DNA of 64,000 nucleotides from Ignavibacteriota bacterium (GTDB taxonomy: Bacteria; Bacteroidota; Ignavibacteria; Ignavibacteriales; Ignavibacteriaceae): positions 2,796,001 to 2,860,000 of the forward strand of contig CP053447.1 of the NCBI GenBank assembly GCA_013285425.1. The letters run 5' to 3'. Positions 46,328-56,164 of this stretch are shown here, piece by piece; positions within the stretch are counted from its first letter, which is position 1, and every line of letters starts with the position of its first letter. A model generated the notes under the pieces. The model worked only from the letters and a program-made list of their open reading frames with translations. It was not told the DNA's origin and did no database searches. The position numbers and the translations under genes were made by a program.

Positions 46328-49300
46328 ATGGAAAACAGATCATCTAAAGTTAAACAGCACAGTTTTGAAGATGTATTAAATTCTAGAGTAAAAAAATTCC
46401 AGAAGCTGATGCGGTATAAAATCCGCGAGATTCTTTTAGTCTCCAGTATTTATGATAATTATCTGTTTGAAGAAGACGGACGACTTTACGAATTAGTACG
46501 TGAGGAATACCAATCTCTGAACTTAAGTTTTGCTCCTGAGCTTATCCATGTTACTTCAGGCGAAGAAGCTTTGGAAATGCTCAGCACCGAAAATACGTTT
46601 GATCTTATTATAACTACTTTACATATAGAAGATATGCATGTTGTAAAGTTTGCAAGAATGGTAAGAAAATCAGGAATAAATCTGCCAATCGTTTTGCTTG
46701 CTTATGATAACCGCGAAAGAAAAGAATTAACAACTAATTATGACACTTCAATTTTTGAACGGATTTTTATCTGGAATGGTGATTATCGTTTATTAATCGG
46801 AATTGTTAAATATATCGAGGACAGGGTTAATGTTGAAAGCGATACAAAAAATATAGGAGTTCAATCAATCATAGTAGTGGAAGATAATATAAAATTTTAT
46901 TCATCTTATCTCCCCATAATTTACACAGAAGTATTCAAGCAGTCGCAGCGGCTGATAAAAGAAGGTATAAATCTTACGCACAAATTTTTGCGTATGCGGG
47001 CACGTCCTAAAATTTTACTCTGTACAACTTACGAAGAAGCCTGGTCGTATTATGAAAAATATCAGCAGGATGTGCTTGGTTTAATCCTCGATATAAATTT
47101 TAAACATAATGGAGTAAAAGATCCTGAAGCTGGAATCAAATTTGCCCGCGCAGTAAAGGCACAGCATGAAGATATCCCTATTTTACTTCAATCAAGTGAT
47201 GGCAGCTTCAGAGAAAAAGCCAATCAGATAGATGCTGCATTTGTTCACAAAAACTCACCGAGATTGCTTCAGGAATTAAGACAGTTTATGCTTCAGAATT
47301 TTGGTTTTGGTGATTTTATATTTATAAACAATGATGGAAAAGAAGTTTTCAGAGCTACTAATTTATCACAGTTAGAAGAAGCACTAAAACGAATTCCCGA
47401 TGAAAGCCTTGTTTATCATGCCTCAAGAAATCATTTTTCTAAATGGCTTAAAGCAAGAACTGAATTTTATCTTGCACATGAATTAAGACCTCATAAAGTT
47501 ACAGATTTTGGTTCAGTGCAGGGATTGCGAGACAGACTACTGACTTCACTTCAGGAGTACAGAAAACTACAGCAAAGCGGAATTATCCTGGATTTTAATA
47601 AAGATATCTTCGATACCAAAAACAGTTTTGCAAGAATCGGCGGAGGTTCACTTGGTGGTAAAGCAAGAGGACTGGGCTTTATAAACATACTACTGACAAA
47701 TTATAATCTTAAGCATAAGTTTGATGAAGTTGAAATAAGCGTACCTTCGGCAATTGTTATCGGCACCGATGTATTTGATCACTTTATTGCGGATAATAAT
47801 CTGGAAAGTTTTGCATTTACAGAAATAGATGACTTGATATTAACACAAAGGTTTGTCGATTCTAAAATATTTCCTGAAGAAATAACACATAAACTAAGAG
47901 AGTTTTTAGAGATTACACATTGTCCGCTTGCAGTACGCTCATCAAGTCTATTGGAAGATTCACAGTTTCTGCCGTTTGCAGGAGTTTACGAAACTTATAT
48001 GATACCTAACAGCAATCCCGATATTGAAATCAGATTAGATGAATTGCTTCAATCAATAAAAAGCGTATATGCTTCAACTTTTCATTTAAGAGCTAAGGAT
48101 TATATTAAATCATCTCCATACAGATTAGAAGAAGAAAAGATGGCTGTGGTAGTGCAAAGATTAGTCGGAGCAAAACGGCAGGAGAGATTTTATCCTGATT
48201 TTGCAGGAGTCGCAAAGTCGTATAATTTTTATCCAACCGGACCACAAAAGCCAGGTGATGGAATTGCACAAGCAGCTCTTGGTCTCGGAAAAACAGTTGT
48301 TGACGGCGGTAATTGTATCAGGTTTTGTCCAAAATATCCAAGACATATGCTTCAGTTCTTTTCAACAAAAGAAACATTGAAAACAGCACAGCAAAAATTC
48401 TATGCTCTTGACCTGACTAAAAAACTTGAGCATCATCCTCCAAGTATTGAAGATCAGCTGGTTAGAAGCTACGATTTATCTGATTCAGAGAAAGACGGAA
48501 CATTATATTCTGTCGGCTCAACTTATTCATCTGAAGATGAAGCCGTTTATGATGGATTATCAAGAGACGGTATAAGAGTAGTAACATTTGCACCAATACT
48601 AAAGCACAAACTTTTTCCGCTGCCGGAAATTCTTGATCTGCTTCTTGATTTTGGTTCATGGGGAATGGGCACTCCGATTGAAATAGAATTTGCAGTTAAT
48701 CTTGAAGTGCCTGCTGGTGAAAGAAAAGAGTTTGCAATGCTTCAGATGCGACCAATGATTCTAAGCCGTGAAAGTGAAGAATTGATAATTGGCGAGATAA
48801 ATAAAGATGAAACAATTTGTTACAGCACACAGGTGCTTGGCAATGGAGCTGTTAACGGCTTACTGGATATTGTTGTTGTTGATTATGAAAAATTTAATCG
48901 TGCAAAAAGTAAAGAAGTAGTTTTGGAGATAAGCAGATTAAACGCAAAGCTTCTTTCGGAAAAGAGACCTTATATTTTGTTTGGAGTCGGAAGATGGGGC
49001 ACGCTTGATCCCTGGCTCGGAATTCCCGTAAAGTGGGATCAAATATCCGGCGCTTCTGTTATTGTTGAATCCAGTTTTAAGGATTTTGCTGTCGAACCAT
49101 CGCAGGGATCTCACTTTTTTCAAAACCTCACTTCATTTAGAGTGGGATATTTTACAGTTAATACTGATAATAATTCGTTTATTGATTGGCAGTGGCTTTC
49201 AAAACAGAATGCCGTTGAAGAACTTACTTTTACAAGACATCTCAGATTTGATCAGCCAATTACAGTTAGGATGAACGGACATGAAAACCGCGGAATAATT

Positions 49301-49333
49301 TATAAACCCGGGGTCAGATTTAATGAAATATAA
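46328..49333 (+). CDS. Fusion of two receiver-like domains with a PEP-synthase-like N-terminal (PPDK_N) domain
   Basis: The 1001-residue soluble protein opens with two receiver-like domains. The first (about 33-165) is degenerate: Thr97 stands in the phospho-Asp position (IITTLHI) and the acidic pocket is VSS. The second (about 178-325) is intact: Glu185-Asp186, Asp255 in LILDINF, Ser289 or Ser290 and Lys308. From about residue 436 (RIGGGSLGGKARGLG) it matches the ATP-binding N-terminal half of PEP synthase/PPDK, with AVRSSSLLEDS and VYETYM. There is no phospho-His swivel domain. Its reaction is unknown; it could be a receiver-controlled phosphotransfer enzyme. The ATG is at 46328. Its stop overlaps the next gene by 11 bases. 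Confidence 0.8.
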   Translation: MENRSSKVKQHSFEDVLNSRVKKFQKLMRYKIREILLVSSIYDNYLFEEDGRLYELVREEYQSLNLSFAPELIHVTSGEEALEMLSTENTFDLIITTLHIEDMHVVKFARMVRKSGINLPIVLLAYDNRERKELTTNYDTSIFERIFIWNGDYRLLIGIVKYIEDRVNVESDTKNIGVQSIIVVEDNIKFYSSYLPIIYTEVFKQSQRLIKEGINLTHKFLRMRARPKILLCTTYEEAWSYYEKYQQDVLGLILDINFKHNGVKDPEAGIKFARAVKAQHEDIPILLQSSDGSFREKANQIDAAFVHKNSPRLLQELRQFMLQNFGFGDFIFINNDGKEVFRATNLSQLEEALKRIPDESLVYHASRNHFSKWLKARTEFYLAHELRPHKVTDFGSVQGLRDRLLTSLQEYRKLQQSGIILDFNKDIFDTKNSFARIGGGSLGGKARGLGFINILLTNYNLKHKFDEVEISVPSAIVIGTDVFDHFIADNNLESFAFTEIDDLILTQRFVDSKIFPEEITHKLREFLEITHCPLAVRSSSLLEDSQFLPFAGVYETYMIPNSNPDIEIRLDELLQSIKSVYASTFHLRAKDYIKSSPYRLEEEKMAVVVQRLVGAKRQERFYPDFAGVAKSYNFYPTGPQKPGDGIAQAALGLGKTVVDGGNCIRFCPKYPRHMLQFFSTKETLKTAQQKFYALDLTKKLEHHPPSIEDQLVRSYDLSDSEKDGTLYSVGSTYSSEDEAVYDGLSRDGIRVVTFAPILKHKLFPLPEILDLLLDFGSWGMGTPIEIEFAVNLEVPAGERKEFAMLQMRPMILSRESEELIIGEINKDETICYSTQVLGNGAVNGLLDIVVVDYEKFNRAKSKEVVLEISRLNAKLLSEKRPYILFGVGRWGTLDPWLGIPVKWDQISGASVIVESSFKDFAVEPSQGSHFFQNLTSFRVGYFTVNTDNNSFIDWQWLSKQNAVEELTFTRHLRFDQPITVRMNGHENRGIIYKPGVRFNEI

Positions 49334-49703
49334 GAATCTTCGTCTTGCGTTTTTGATGGAAATATTTGTCGGCTTTACCACAATTATTTCAATTGCATTG
49401 ATGGGACCTAAAGGAATAACAGCGCTTGCTTTAATTGCTTTGCGTCCTGTTTTCATGAAACGTGAAGAAATAAAAAATCCTGCTGCTTATTTTCAAATAT
49501 TTTACAAAGTCTTATCTAACAGTTTGAGTATTATTTCTATAATGTTAATCCTTATCATTATCAGTCTTCAGTTTATTCCTGCTTATCAATCAAAACTGCC
49601 TCCTGTTAAAGATTTGTTAACTTTAATCCTGCCGTTTTTTTTGCTGACTCACGGAGTTATCGGATTTATTAATTCATCGGATATAGAAAAAGAAAAAAAA
49701 TGA
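49323..49703 (+). CDS. Small membrane protein, unknown function
   Basis: The 126-residue protein has about four hydrophobic segments (SLSIISIMLILIIISLQFI is one) and charged loops (KREEIKNP). Its start lies inside the last codons of the REC/PEP-synthase-like gene, so the two are translationally coupled. No domain recognised. Confidence 0.7.
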   Translation: MKYKNLRLAFLMEIFVGFTTIISIALMGPKGITALALIALRPVFMKREEIKNPAAYFQIFYKVLSNSLSIISIMLILIIISLQFIPAYQSKLPPVKDLLTLILPFFLLTHGVIGFINSSDIEKEKK

Positions 49704-49868
49704 AGCTGATGAAAAATTATTCTGATATTTTAGCAGCAATTGTATCAATCAAAATTATCTGTTTATATTTTCCTTTAGTCAGATAATAAGACCGGCTACA
49801 AATAATTTGTTCTTCGGCTAATTATTAAATCTTACTTTTGATTAGTAAAAAACAATCAGGAGATAAAC

Positions 49869-50672
49869 ATGAAATCCAACATTAAAGCAATAACGATAAT
49901 AATTCTATTGATCGTCTCTGCTCTTAATCTCTCCTTTGCAACTATAAGAGATGGAGATGAAAGAGTCATTCGGGAAAAATCATTTAATATCGCGGCTGGT
50001 AAAAAGATTTTATTGAATACAAGCAGCGGAGATATTCAGATTACTCCCTGGAACAAAGCTGAAGTGTATGTTAAAGTTCTTGGTAACAAAAATGCTGAGG
50101 AAAAATTTAATTTTTCATTTAATGCAACATCTGAAGAAGTAACAATTGAAGCAGAAAGAAAAAGCGGCTGGAATTGGTTTTCTAATATTAATCTGAAGTT
50201 TGAAATTAAAGTTCCTTCCAGTTTTAATGTTTATGTAAATACTTCCGGCGGAGACATTAAAGTAGCTGGTGTTAATGGTGATATTAAATTAAAGACATCC
50301 GGTGGTGATATCTGGGGCGATAGATTCGAGGGAAATTTCTCAGCCAGAACTTCTGGCGGAGATATAAATCTTTTCTGCAATAATGCAAAGATTGATGCAA
50401 ATACTTCCGGCGGTGATATTGAATTGGAATACACTGGTATTAATCAGGGAATCGAATTGAAAACGAGCGGCGGGGATATTGATATTAAACTTCCGGCAGA
50501 TTTTAACGCAAAAGCAGAACTAAAAACTTCAGGCGGTGAAGTTGATTGCAATTTAACTTTAAACGAAGTTAAAAAACTAAGCGAAACTAAAATTGATGCT
50601 GATATTAATAAAGGTGGAAATCCCTTAGTTGCGATAACTTCAGGCGGTGATATTACAGTCCTGAAAAGATAA
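49869..50672 (+). CDS. Exported DUF4097 beta-strand repeat protein
   Basis: The 267-residue protein has a signal peptide (about 1-25, ALNLSFA). It is followed by a right-handed beta-helix-like repeat with the recurring unit TSGGDI (six or more copies, for example KTSGGDIWGD and NTSGGDIELE), which is the DUF4097 adhesin-like family. The ATG has an AGGAG site. No catalytic motif is seen. It is likely in the periplasm or outer membrane; function is unknown. Confidence 0.85.
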   Translation: MKSNIKAITIIILLIVSALNLSFATIRDGDERVIREKSFNIAAGKKILLNTSSGDIQITPWNKAEVYVKVLGNKNAEEKFNFSFNATSEEVTIEAERKSGWNWFSNINLKFEIKVPSSFNVYVNTSGGDIKVAGVNGDIKLKTSGGDIWGDRFEGNFSARTSGGDINLFCNNAKIDANTSGGDIELEYTGINQGIELKTSGGDIDIKLPADFNAKAELKTSGGEVDCNLTLNEVKKLSETKIDADINKGGNPLVAITSGGDITVLKR

Positions 50673-50707
50673 TTTTTTTATCAGAGATTTTTTCAAAGAT
50701 AATCTTC

Positions 50708-50741
50708 AATGTCACGCTGAGAAAATTCGAAGCGTGACATT
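50708..50741. repeat. Perfect intergenic palindrome
   Basis: AATGTCACGCT (50708-50718) pairs perfectly with AGCGTGACATT (50731-50741). It lies in the gap between the DUF4097 gene and the TPM gene. A GTCACGCTTCG piece occurs at 44892. It may be a terminator or a member of a dispersed repeat family. Confidence 0.75.
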
Positions 50742-50939
50742 AATTATTAACTATCAATCTGTTGACAAATCTTATAATAACTTTGCATAACGGCAGCTAA
50801 ACCTCTGATATAACTTTATTATAGTTCTCGCTTAGTTCGTTTTCACAAATATTTTTTTCTTTTTCCTCCTCCATCTTTTTCAATTTGATTTTAACCTAAT
50901 ACTTTTGAATTTTGAAACATAGATTTGGAATAATATAAA

Positions 50940-51401
50940 ATGCCGAAAAATTTTATCAGCAAATATTTAAGTGAAGAAAACCTGAAAAGCATCTCAGCCG
51001 CAATTGGAGAGATTGAAAAGAAAACCTCAGGCGAAATAGTAATTACAATAAAAGAAAAACGAAGCTTGTTCGAAAAATCAAAATCTGTCCGGGAGCTTGC
51101 AGAAAAGGAATTCGTTTCGGCAAAAATCAGCAAGACAGATGAGGCAACAGGAATACTGATATTTATAATCTTTAAAGCAAAGGAGTTTTGCATACTTGCC
51201 GATAAAGGAATTAATGAAAAAGTTAAACAATCTGTCTGGAATGAAATAGCAGACGATATGAAAAGCAGTTTTAAGCAGGAAGAATATTGTAAAGGAATAA
51301 TCAACGGAATTGAGCAAGCCGGAAAAATCCTTTCGCAACACTTCCCTATCAGACCCGGTGATATTAATGAATTACCAAATGAAGTAAGAGTTTCTGACTA
51401 A
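50940..51401 (+). CDS. TPM-domain protein
   Basis: The 153-residue protein is mostly a TPM domain (TLP18.3/Psb32/MOLO-1, about 10-130): GEIEKKTSGEIVITIKE at the start and ILADKGINEKV further in. There is no signal peptide or membrane anchor, unlike YgcG-type members, so it is predicted cytoplasmic. Function is unknown; some TPM domains have phosphatase activity. It converges with the lipoprotein gene two bases away. Confidence 0.82.
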   Translation: MPKNFISKYLSEENLKSISAAIGEIEKKTSGEIVITIKEKRSLFEKSKSVRELAEKEFVSAKISKTDEATGILIFIIFKAKEFCILADKGINEKVKQSVWNEIADDMKSSFKQEEYCKGIINGIEQAGKILSQHFPIRPGDINELPNEVRVSD

Positions 51402-51403
51402 TC

Positions 51404-52726
51404 TTACTTTCTGCCTATAATAATTACTGCATTAGAGTAAACAGGACCATTGTAATCCAACCCGACTGAACACATGATATCTGATTTGGTATTAACACTC
51501 ATTAGTATTCTTTGCGGAGTTGATAGTTCCTGATATTCTTTAAAACTAATTCCATTCCAGTGACCAAGTAACCCTTGACCACAAGTAAAGACATTATTGT
51601 AAGATGAGCCATCAATTCTTAAACCCATACTGCTAAAAGCAGCAATCTGTTTTTCTAAGAATAGTTTATCGCTATTTCTTTGTAAACAAATTCCGCTCCA
51701 GTTCATTAAAAATACCCTGTAATCATTATCGCACCACAAACTGCTTATTGGTCCCACATAATATCCGTTGTTACGTGTATTACTTGAGCCTTCAAATATT
51801 ATCTGAGAAATACTGTTCTTAATCTTTAATAATGTTGAAACTCCATGATCATTATTAACACCACAAATCCAAATTGTTTTTCCATCTTGCGTACCTCTTA
51901 TATCAATCAGATTAGATGTAGTGCCGCTTTCAATTTTTGACCAGCTATTGCCGTTGAAGTAAGCAATACTGCCTTTACCGCCAGCAACATATAAATCATT
52001 ATTACTGCTTCCCCAGATTTTATTTATTTGATAGGGACCCCAAATACCATTTGGAATTGTAACCGGTTTAAATTCTGTACCGTTCCAATGAATAATGCCA
52101 TTTCCGCCAAACCAGATATCATTGGCATTAAAAGCACAAACTGATTGAATTGGATAGTAATCCGATCCCTGATAAGTATATGGAATTTTATACATCTCCC
52201 AGCTCGAACCATTCCAATTTAAGGCATTATACATTTCAAAATCCGGACTGCCAAGTGAATCATTAGTATAAATTTCACCAACAGCCCAAATATTGTTTTC
52301 ATCAATTACAGCCGCATCATTAAGTACACTTCTGCTATGCTCTCCAACAGTAAAAGTCTGCCAGATTAAGTTGTGACTCGTTGTATCTAATGTAGTAAAA
52401 ATGAGCGGGTTGCTGTTTAACTCTTTTCCGTCAACATAAGTAAAAGCATCAAACCTGTAACTTGTGTTTGGCAATAAATCATCAAAATAAATTACACTGT
52501 CCGATTGACCTATATTTATTGTTTTAATAATCTGTCCGTTTTTTTTCAGATAGATATTACTGGTCTTATCATTATTGCCGATTTGAATCTCAATCCACGC
52601 TTCAGTGCAGGTATGAGCTTTTAATCCTAATCCAAGAGCAGAATCAGGAAAAACTACCTGGCTATGGCAGGAGATTAAACAATAACCCAAGGAGATAAGA
52701 ATAACAAATCCGGCAAAAATCTTCAT
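51404..52726 (-). CDS. Propeller lipoprotein with N-terminal Fn3-like domain
   Basis: The 440-residue exported lipoprotein has lipobox LISC (Cys20). It is followed by an Fn3-like domain (about 28-112, ending NPLIFTTLD) and then propeller-like repeats with NNIWAVGE, NDIWFGGNG, NDLYVAGGKG and HWNGTEF strands. These repeats resemble those of the 25467-26522 lipoprotein, so the two are probable paralogues. No catalytic residues were recognised. Confidence 0.8.
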   Translation of the reverse strand: MKIFAGFVILISLGYCLISCHSQVVFPDSALGLGLKAHTCTEAWIEIQIGNNDKTSNIYLKKNGQIIKTINIGQSDSVIYFDDLLPNTSYRFDAFTYVDGKELNSNPLIFTTLDTTSHNLIWQTFTVGEHSRSVLNDAAVIDENNIWAVGEIYTNDSLGSPDFEMYNALNWNGSSWEMYKIPYTYQGSDYYPIQSVCAFNANDIWFGGNGIIHWNGTEFKPVTIPNGIWGPYQINKIWGSSNNDLYVAGGKGSIAYFNGNSWSKIESGTTSNLIDIRGTQDGKTIWICGVNNDHGVSTLLKIKNSISQIIFEGSSNTRNNGYYVGPISSLWCDNDYRVFLMNWSGICLQRNSDKLFLEKQIAAFSSMGLRIDGSSYNNVFTCGQGLLGHWNGISFKEYQELSTPQRILMSVNTKSDIMCSVGLDYNGPVYSNAVIIIGRK

Positions 52727-52842
52727 AAAAAATTTCCATCAAAATTTGTTGTATAATTCCAAATAAATATCCCGAGTATTAAACGGATATTTAATTTAGC
52801 CTCAGCAGCAAAAGAATAATTAAATTATTTAACTGAGCTTTT

Positions 52843-54372
52843 CTATTCGCTTTGCATTTCAAGCTCATAACTCTCACGGTATTTTTTAATCCCGTTAAAA
52901 ACATATTCAGCAAATTTCTGCTGTCCGGAATCAGAACTTAAATGTTTTGCATCGCCCGAGTTGGAAAGGAATCCGCTTTCAATAAGCACACTTGGCATTG
53001 AAGCACCAACCAGAACATAAAAGCCAGCTTGTTTTACACCGCGTGAATTTAATCCGGGATGCTTTACAAATTCTTTATGCAAATATTCTGCAAATTTTTC
53101 CGAATATTTCATATAAGATGAATGTGCCATACTTACAAGGATAAAATTTTCGTCAGTAAGTTTTTCATATCGGTTAGGATTTTCTTCATATTGGATAACA
53201 CTGTTCTCAAACTCAGCTATTGCAATAGCTTCTTTTGTTCTGCCGGGACGAAGCAGATAAACTTCAAATCCATTTGCATCAGTCGGTTTTTTAGGAGTTG
53301 AATTACAATGAATTGAGATAAATAGTTTTCCATTATTTTCATTTGCAATTTTACCGCGCTTATAAAGATCAATAAAAATATCTGTCTTTCTTGTATAAAC
53401 AACTTTTACATCTTTCATGTTTTCTTCAATCAGTTTCCCGAGTTTAAGGGCAATTGAAAGATTTATATCTTTTTCTTTTGCTCCATTTACACCGATTGCA
53501 CCGGCATCTTTACCACCATGTCCGGCATCAATAACAATTACATCAAACTCCCATTTATCTTTTAACCTGTTAATATTTTCATTTTTCTTAAACAGCTTAT
53601 TATGGATTGTTATCTGAAGATCATTACTTTTTTCAATGTTAATAACTTCGTTTGTTGTGTACTCTTTACTGACCGTTATTTCAAAAACCGCATCATCGCC
53701 GATATTTTTTGCATCTATTTTTCTAACCACCCCTTCTTCACCAATAAACTTAACTCTTTCAGCATCAACTTTAACTTTTCTGAATGTCAGTATTAATGTA
53801 TTATTCTTAAAAGCACTATGATAAGACGGAATTCTTTTATTGGATTTTATTCTGATTAAAGTTCCATTGGCTTTCTCGTCCAGTGCAATTCCGGTAATAT
53901 TAAAATCTCCGGTAGTCTCTGTTGTTATTGATTCATCTTTTACTTTCCCAATTAAAATTTTATTGGGTGCTTCAAATGACAAATCCTTACCATACGCCAG
54001 AGATAGAGTGCTTAAACCATACTTAAGAGGAACAAATACTTTATTGTTTATAAGATATGTTGATGTTGGTAGCTGAATAACTGTTTGAACGGATGTGTTT
54101 TTTTCTGTTAATATAAAGAACGGATTTTTTGCAGAAGCCTTTAAAGAATATCTGTCAAACTTCAGCTCGATTTTTTGTGCATCTTCATTATAATAGTAAT
54201 TGATAACAAGAGCATCGGCAAAATCCTTTAGTGAAAAATATACAGTTCCTTCCCTTATATACGCAGGAATATTTTTCATTCCTTCTTTTGTAACAATTAA
54301 AACATTATTACCATCCTGCCCAAAGGAAAGGAATGAGAATACTACTAATAAAATGATTAGAAAAGATTTCAT
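52843..54372 (-). CDS. N-acetylmuramoyl-L-alanine amidase (Amidase_3) with AMIN-like domain
   Basis: The 509-residue exported enzyme cleaves the amide bond between muramic acid and the stem peptide. The signal peptide (about 1-18) is followed by a copper-amine-oxidase-N-like segment (about 25-140), an AMIN-like beta domain (about 155-258) and the catalytic domain (about 275-500). Zinc ligands are His285 in DAGHGG, Glu in GAKEKDINL and His in SIHCNS; the catalytic Glu is in VLIESGFLSN. It lies eight bases after the methyltransferase gene and is probably cotranscribed with it. The function is in cell separation or wall turnover. Confidence 0.92.
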   Translation of the reverse strand: MKSFLIILLVVFSFLSFGQDGNNVLIVTKEGMKNIPAYIREGTVYFSLKDFADALVINYYYNEDAQKIELKFDRYSLKASAKNPFFILTEKNTSVQTVIQLPTSTYLINNKVFVPLKYGLSTLSLAYGKDLSFEAPNKILIGKVKDESITTETTGDFNITGIALDEKANGTLIRIKSNKRIPSYHSAFKNNTLILTFRKVKVDAERVKFIGEEGVVRKIDAKNIGDDAVFEITVSKEYTTNEVINIEKSNDLQITIHNKLFKKNENINRLKDKWEFDVIVIDAGHGGKDAGAIGVNGAKEKDINLSIALKLGKLIEENMKDVKVVYTRKTDIFIDLYKRGKIANENNGKLFISIHCNSTPKKPTDANGFEVYLLRPGRTKEAIAIAEFENSVIQYEENPNRYEKLTDENFILVSMAHSSYMKYSEKFAEYLHKEFVKHPGLNSRGVKQAGFYVLVGASMPSVLIESGFLSNSGDAKHLSSDSGQQKFAEYVFNGIKKYRESYELEMQSE

Positions 54373-54380
54373 TACACACG

Positions 54381-54959
54381 TTATCTGATAAAAGGAAAAA
54401 TCTGTCCCTTTTTCTTTTTAAAATCTTTAAAGCTATCGCCAAAATGCTTTTCGAGAAGTTTATCTTCTAATGCTGCACGCTTAAATAAAAAAGGAATCTG
54501 AATCAGCGCAATCGGTGCAAGTATAAAACTTAATGTTGCAACTGCTGCTCCGATATCCATTAAAAACTGAGATAAATACTGAGGATGTCTTACAATTTTA
54601 AAAGGACCATTAGTAATTAATTTGTGATTTTTTTTAATTGCAATATCCTGAGAATAATTTTCGCCAAGCGTTTTAACAGACCATATCTGCACCCAGGAAA
54701 AGAACAGGTAAAAAATCAACCCGGATATTCTTATTATTTGATTTTCCTGTTTGTATTCCAGAGTTCCAACCTGAAACAAACTAATAATCAAAATAACAAG
54801 AGTAATTGTAGATAATAACAGCGGTAAAGTCTGAAGATAAGTTTTCGGCTTATCTTTGAAAACACCTATCTTCTCTTTAACCCCTTGTTTTGCCGCTCCG
54901 ATATTAGCACTAAAAGTAGCAATAATGTTTAAACCGATTATAATATTTATAGGATCCAT
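54381..54959 (-). CDS. Isoprenylcysteine methyltransferase-like membrane protein
   Basis: The 192-residue protein has about five membrane helices and the family core GPFKIVRHPQYLSQFL (about 123-138) followed by a short helix pair and the polar end FKDFKKKKGQIFPFIR. It belongs to the same superfamily as the gene at 9229-9876 but is not closely similar. Substrate is unknown. The next gene, the amidase, starts eight bases downstream. Confidence 0.78.
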   Translation of the reverse strand: MDPINIIIGLNIIATFSANIGAAKQGVKEKIGVFKDKPKTYLQTLPLLLSTITLVILIISLFQVGTLEYKQENQIIRISGLIFYLFFSWVQIWSVKTLGENYSQDIAIKKNHKLITNGPFKIVRHPQYLSQFLMDIGAAVATLSFILAPIALIQIPFLFKRAALEDKLLEKHFGDSFKDFKKKKGQIFPFIR

Positions 54960-55044
54960 ATATAGTTAAATTTATTTATCACCTGCTGGACAAAAAATAT
55001 TTCTTTTAAGTTTTAATCTTCATTATTGTATTGGTGATTAAAGA

Positions 55045-55257
55045 TTATACTTCTCTTCCGTATTTTTTCATAATTTCAGTCCATTCCTCCAAACTAAGCT
55101 GCTCAGATTCATCAATCAGCATTATCGGTATATCATCTTCAATGCGGTATCTTCTTCTGGTGTTTTTGTCAACTGACACTAAGGTGTCGCCATCAAGAAC
55201 AAGATCTGCTTTAGTTTCAGGGCAGCATAAAATATTTAATAATTCTTTACTTATCAT
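55045..55257 (-). CDS. Trm112-like small protein
   Basis: The 70-residue protein has the Trm112/UPF0434 pattern: LLNILCCPETKADLVL, a hydrophilic strand and RRRYRIEDDIPIMLIDE. Bacterial relatives bind and stabilise methyltransferases; only one cysteine pair is present, so zinc binding may be absent. ATG with AGGTG upstream. Confidence 0.85.
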   Translation of the reverse strand: MISKELLNILCCPETKADLVLDGDTLVSVDKNTRRRYRIEDDIPIMLIDESEQLSLEEWTEIMKKYGREV

Positions 55258-55481
55258 ATAACACCTAAAAACATTAAAATTTTTTTTACTGACTTCAATT
55301 TAACAACAAATAATTAAATGATTACATTCTAAAATGTTAATTGTTGCTCTTTAAGAAATTTAAAAACAAATAATCTTATTGTGATGATAAAGTATTTTTC
55401 TTAGTTTTCTATTAACAATCAAACAAATGATTTATCCGATGAATTGTGACAGTAATATTTAACAACTTAACAGGAGTATTT

Positions 55482-56114
55482 ATGAAAAGAAATATTTATC
55501 TGCTCATTTTTTTTACAACACTCTTTTTTAGCTGCGGTGAAAAGAAAGAAGCTCCCATAGACGAACTTGCAAATAAATCAAAGGATCTGGAAGAGTTTGC
55601 TGATAAAATGAAAGAGGTATCTGAGGGATTTACAGAGGGGAAAAAAGTTAATCCGGTAGATTTTAGGGAGTTAAAAGCATTATTGCCTGAGGCAATTGCA
55701 AGTCTGAAGAGAACTGATATTGAAGGAGAAAAAGTAGCAGCAATGGGAATGAATATCTCTACTGCAAATGCAGATTATTCAGATGATCAAAACAATCAAT
55801 CAATTGATCTTAAAATTACTGATATGGGTAACATCGCCGGTTTATCAGGCTTAGCTGCTTATGGATGGTATATGGTTGATATTGATAAGGAAAATGAAAC
55901 CGGCTATGAAAAAACAACAACCTTTAAAGGAAATAAAGCTTACGAAAAATACAATAACCAGGATAAGTATGGAGAGTTAAGTATTCTGGTTGCAAAAAGA
56001 TTTGTTGTTGAAGCAAATGGAAATAATGTTAGTATGAATGAGATTAAAGCTGCTGCTGAGATGATTGATTTTGGTAAACTTGAAAGCTGGAAGGATTTTG
56101 GAGTTGAACAATAA
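55482..56114 (+). CDS. Small predicted lipoprotein of unknown function
   Basis: The 210-residue protein starts at the ATG at 55482, which has an AGGAG site (a 12-codon longer reading from 55446 does not). The signal peptide ends FFSC with Cys18 as the lipid attachment site. The mature part is charged with coiled-coil character near the start (DELANKSKDLEEFADKMKEV), then mixed alpha-beta. No domain is recognised. It is 50 bases before the YIP1 gene and may be cotranscribed. Confidence 0.75.
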   Translation: MKRNIYLLIFFTTLFFSCGEKKEAPIDELANKSKDLEEFADKMKEVSEGFTEGKKVNPVDFRELKALLPEAIASLKRTDIEGEKVAAMGMNISTANADYSDDQNNQSIDLKITDMGNIAGLSGLAAYGWYMVDIDKENETGYEKTTTFKGNKAYEKYNNQDKYGELSILVAKRFVVEANGNNVSMNEIKAAAEMIDFGKLESWKDFGVEQ

Positions 56115-56164
56115 TTATCATTAAACATTGGTACGAATCAAACAACTAATTATAGGAGATGAAT

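Noticed and set aside
49199..49456. Minus-strand frame across the end of the REC/PEP-synthase gene
   Set aside because: Shadow frame without start signal or domain; both plus-strand genes there are well supported.
55031..55261. 76-codon plus-strand frame over the Trm112-like gene
   Set aside because: The minus-strand frame has the family motif and a ribosome-binding site; the plus frame has neither.
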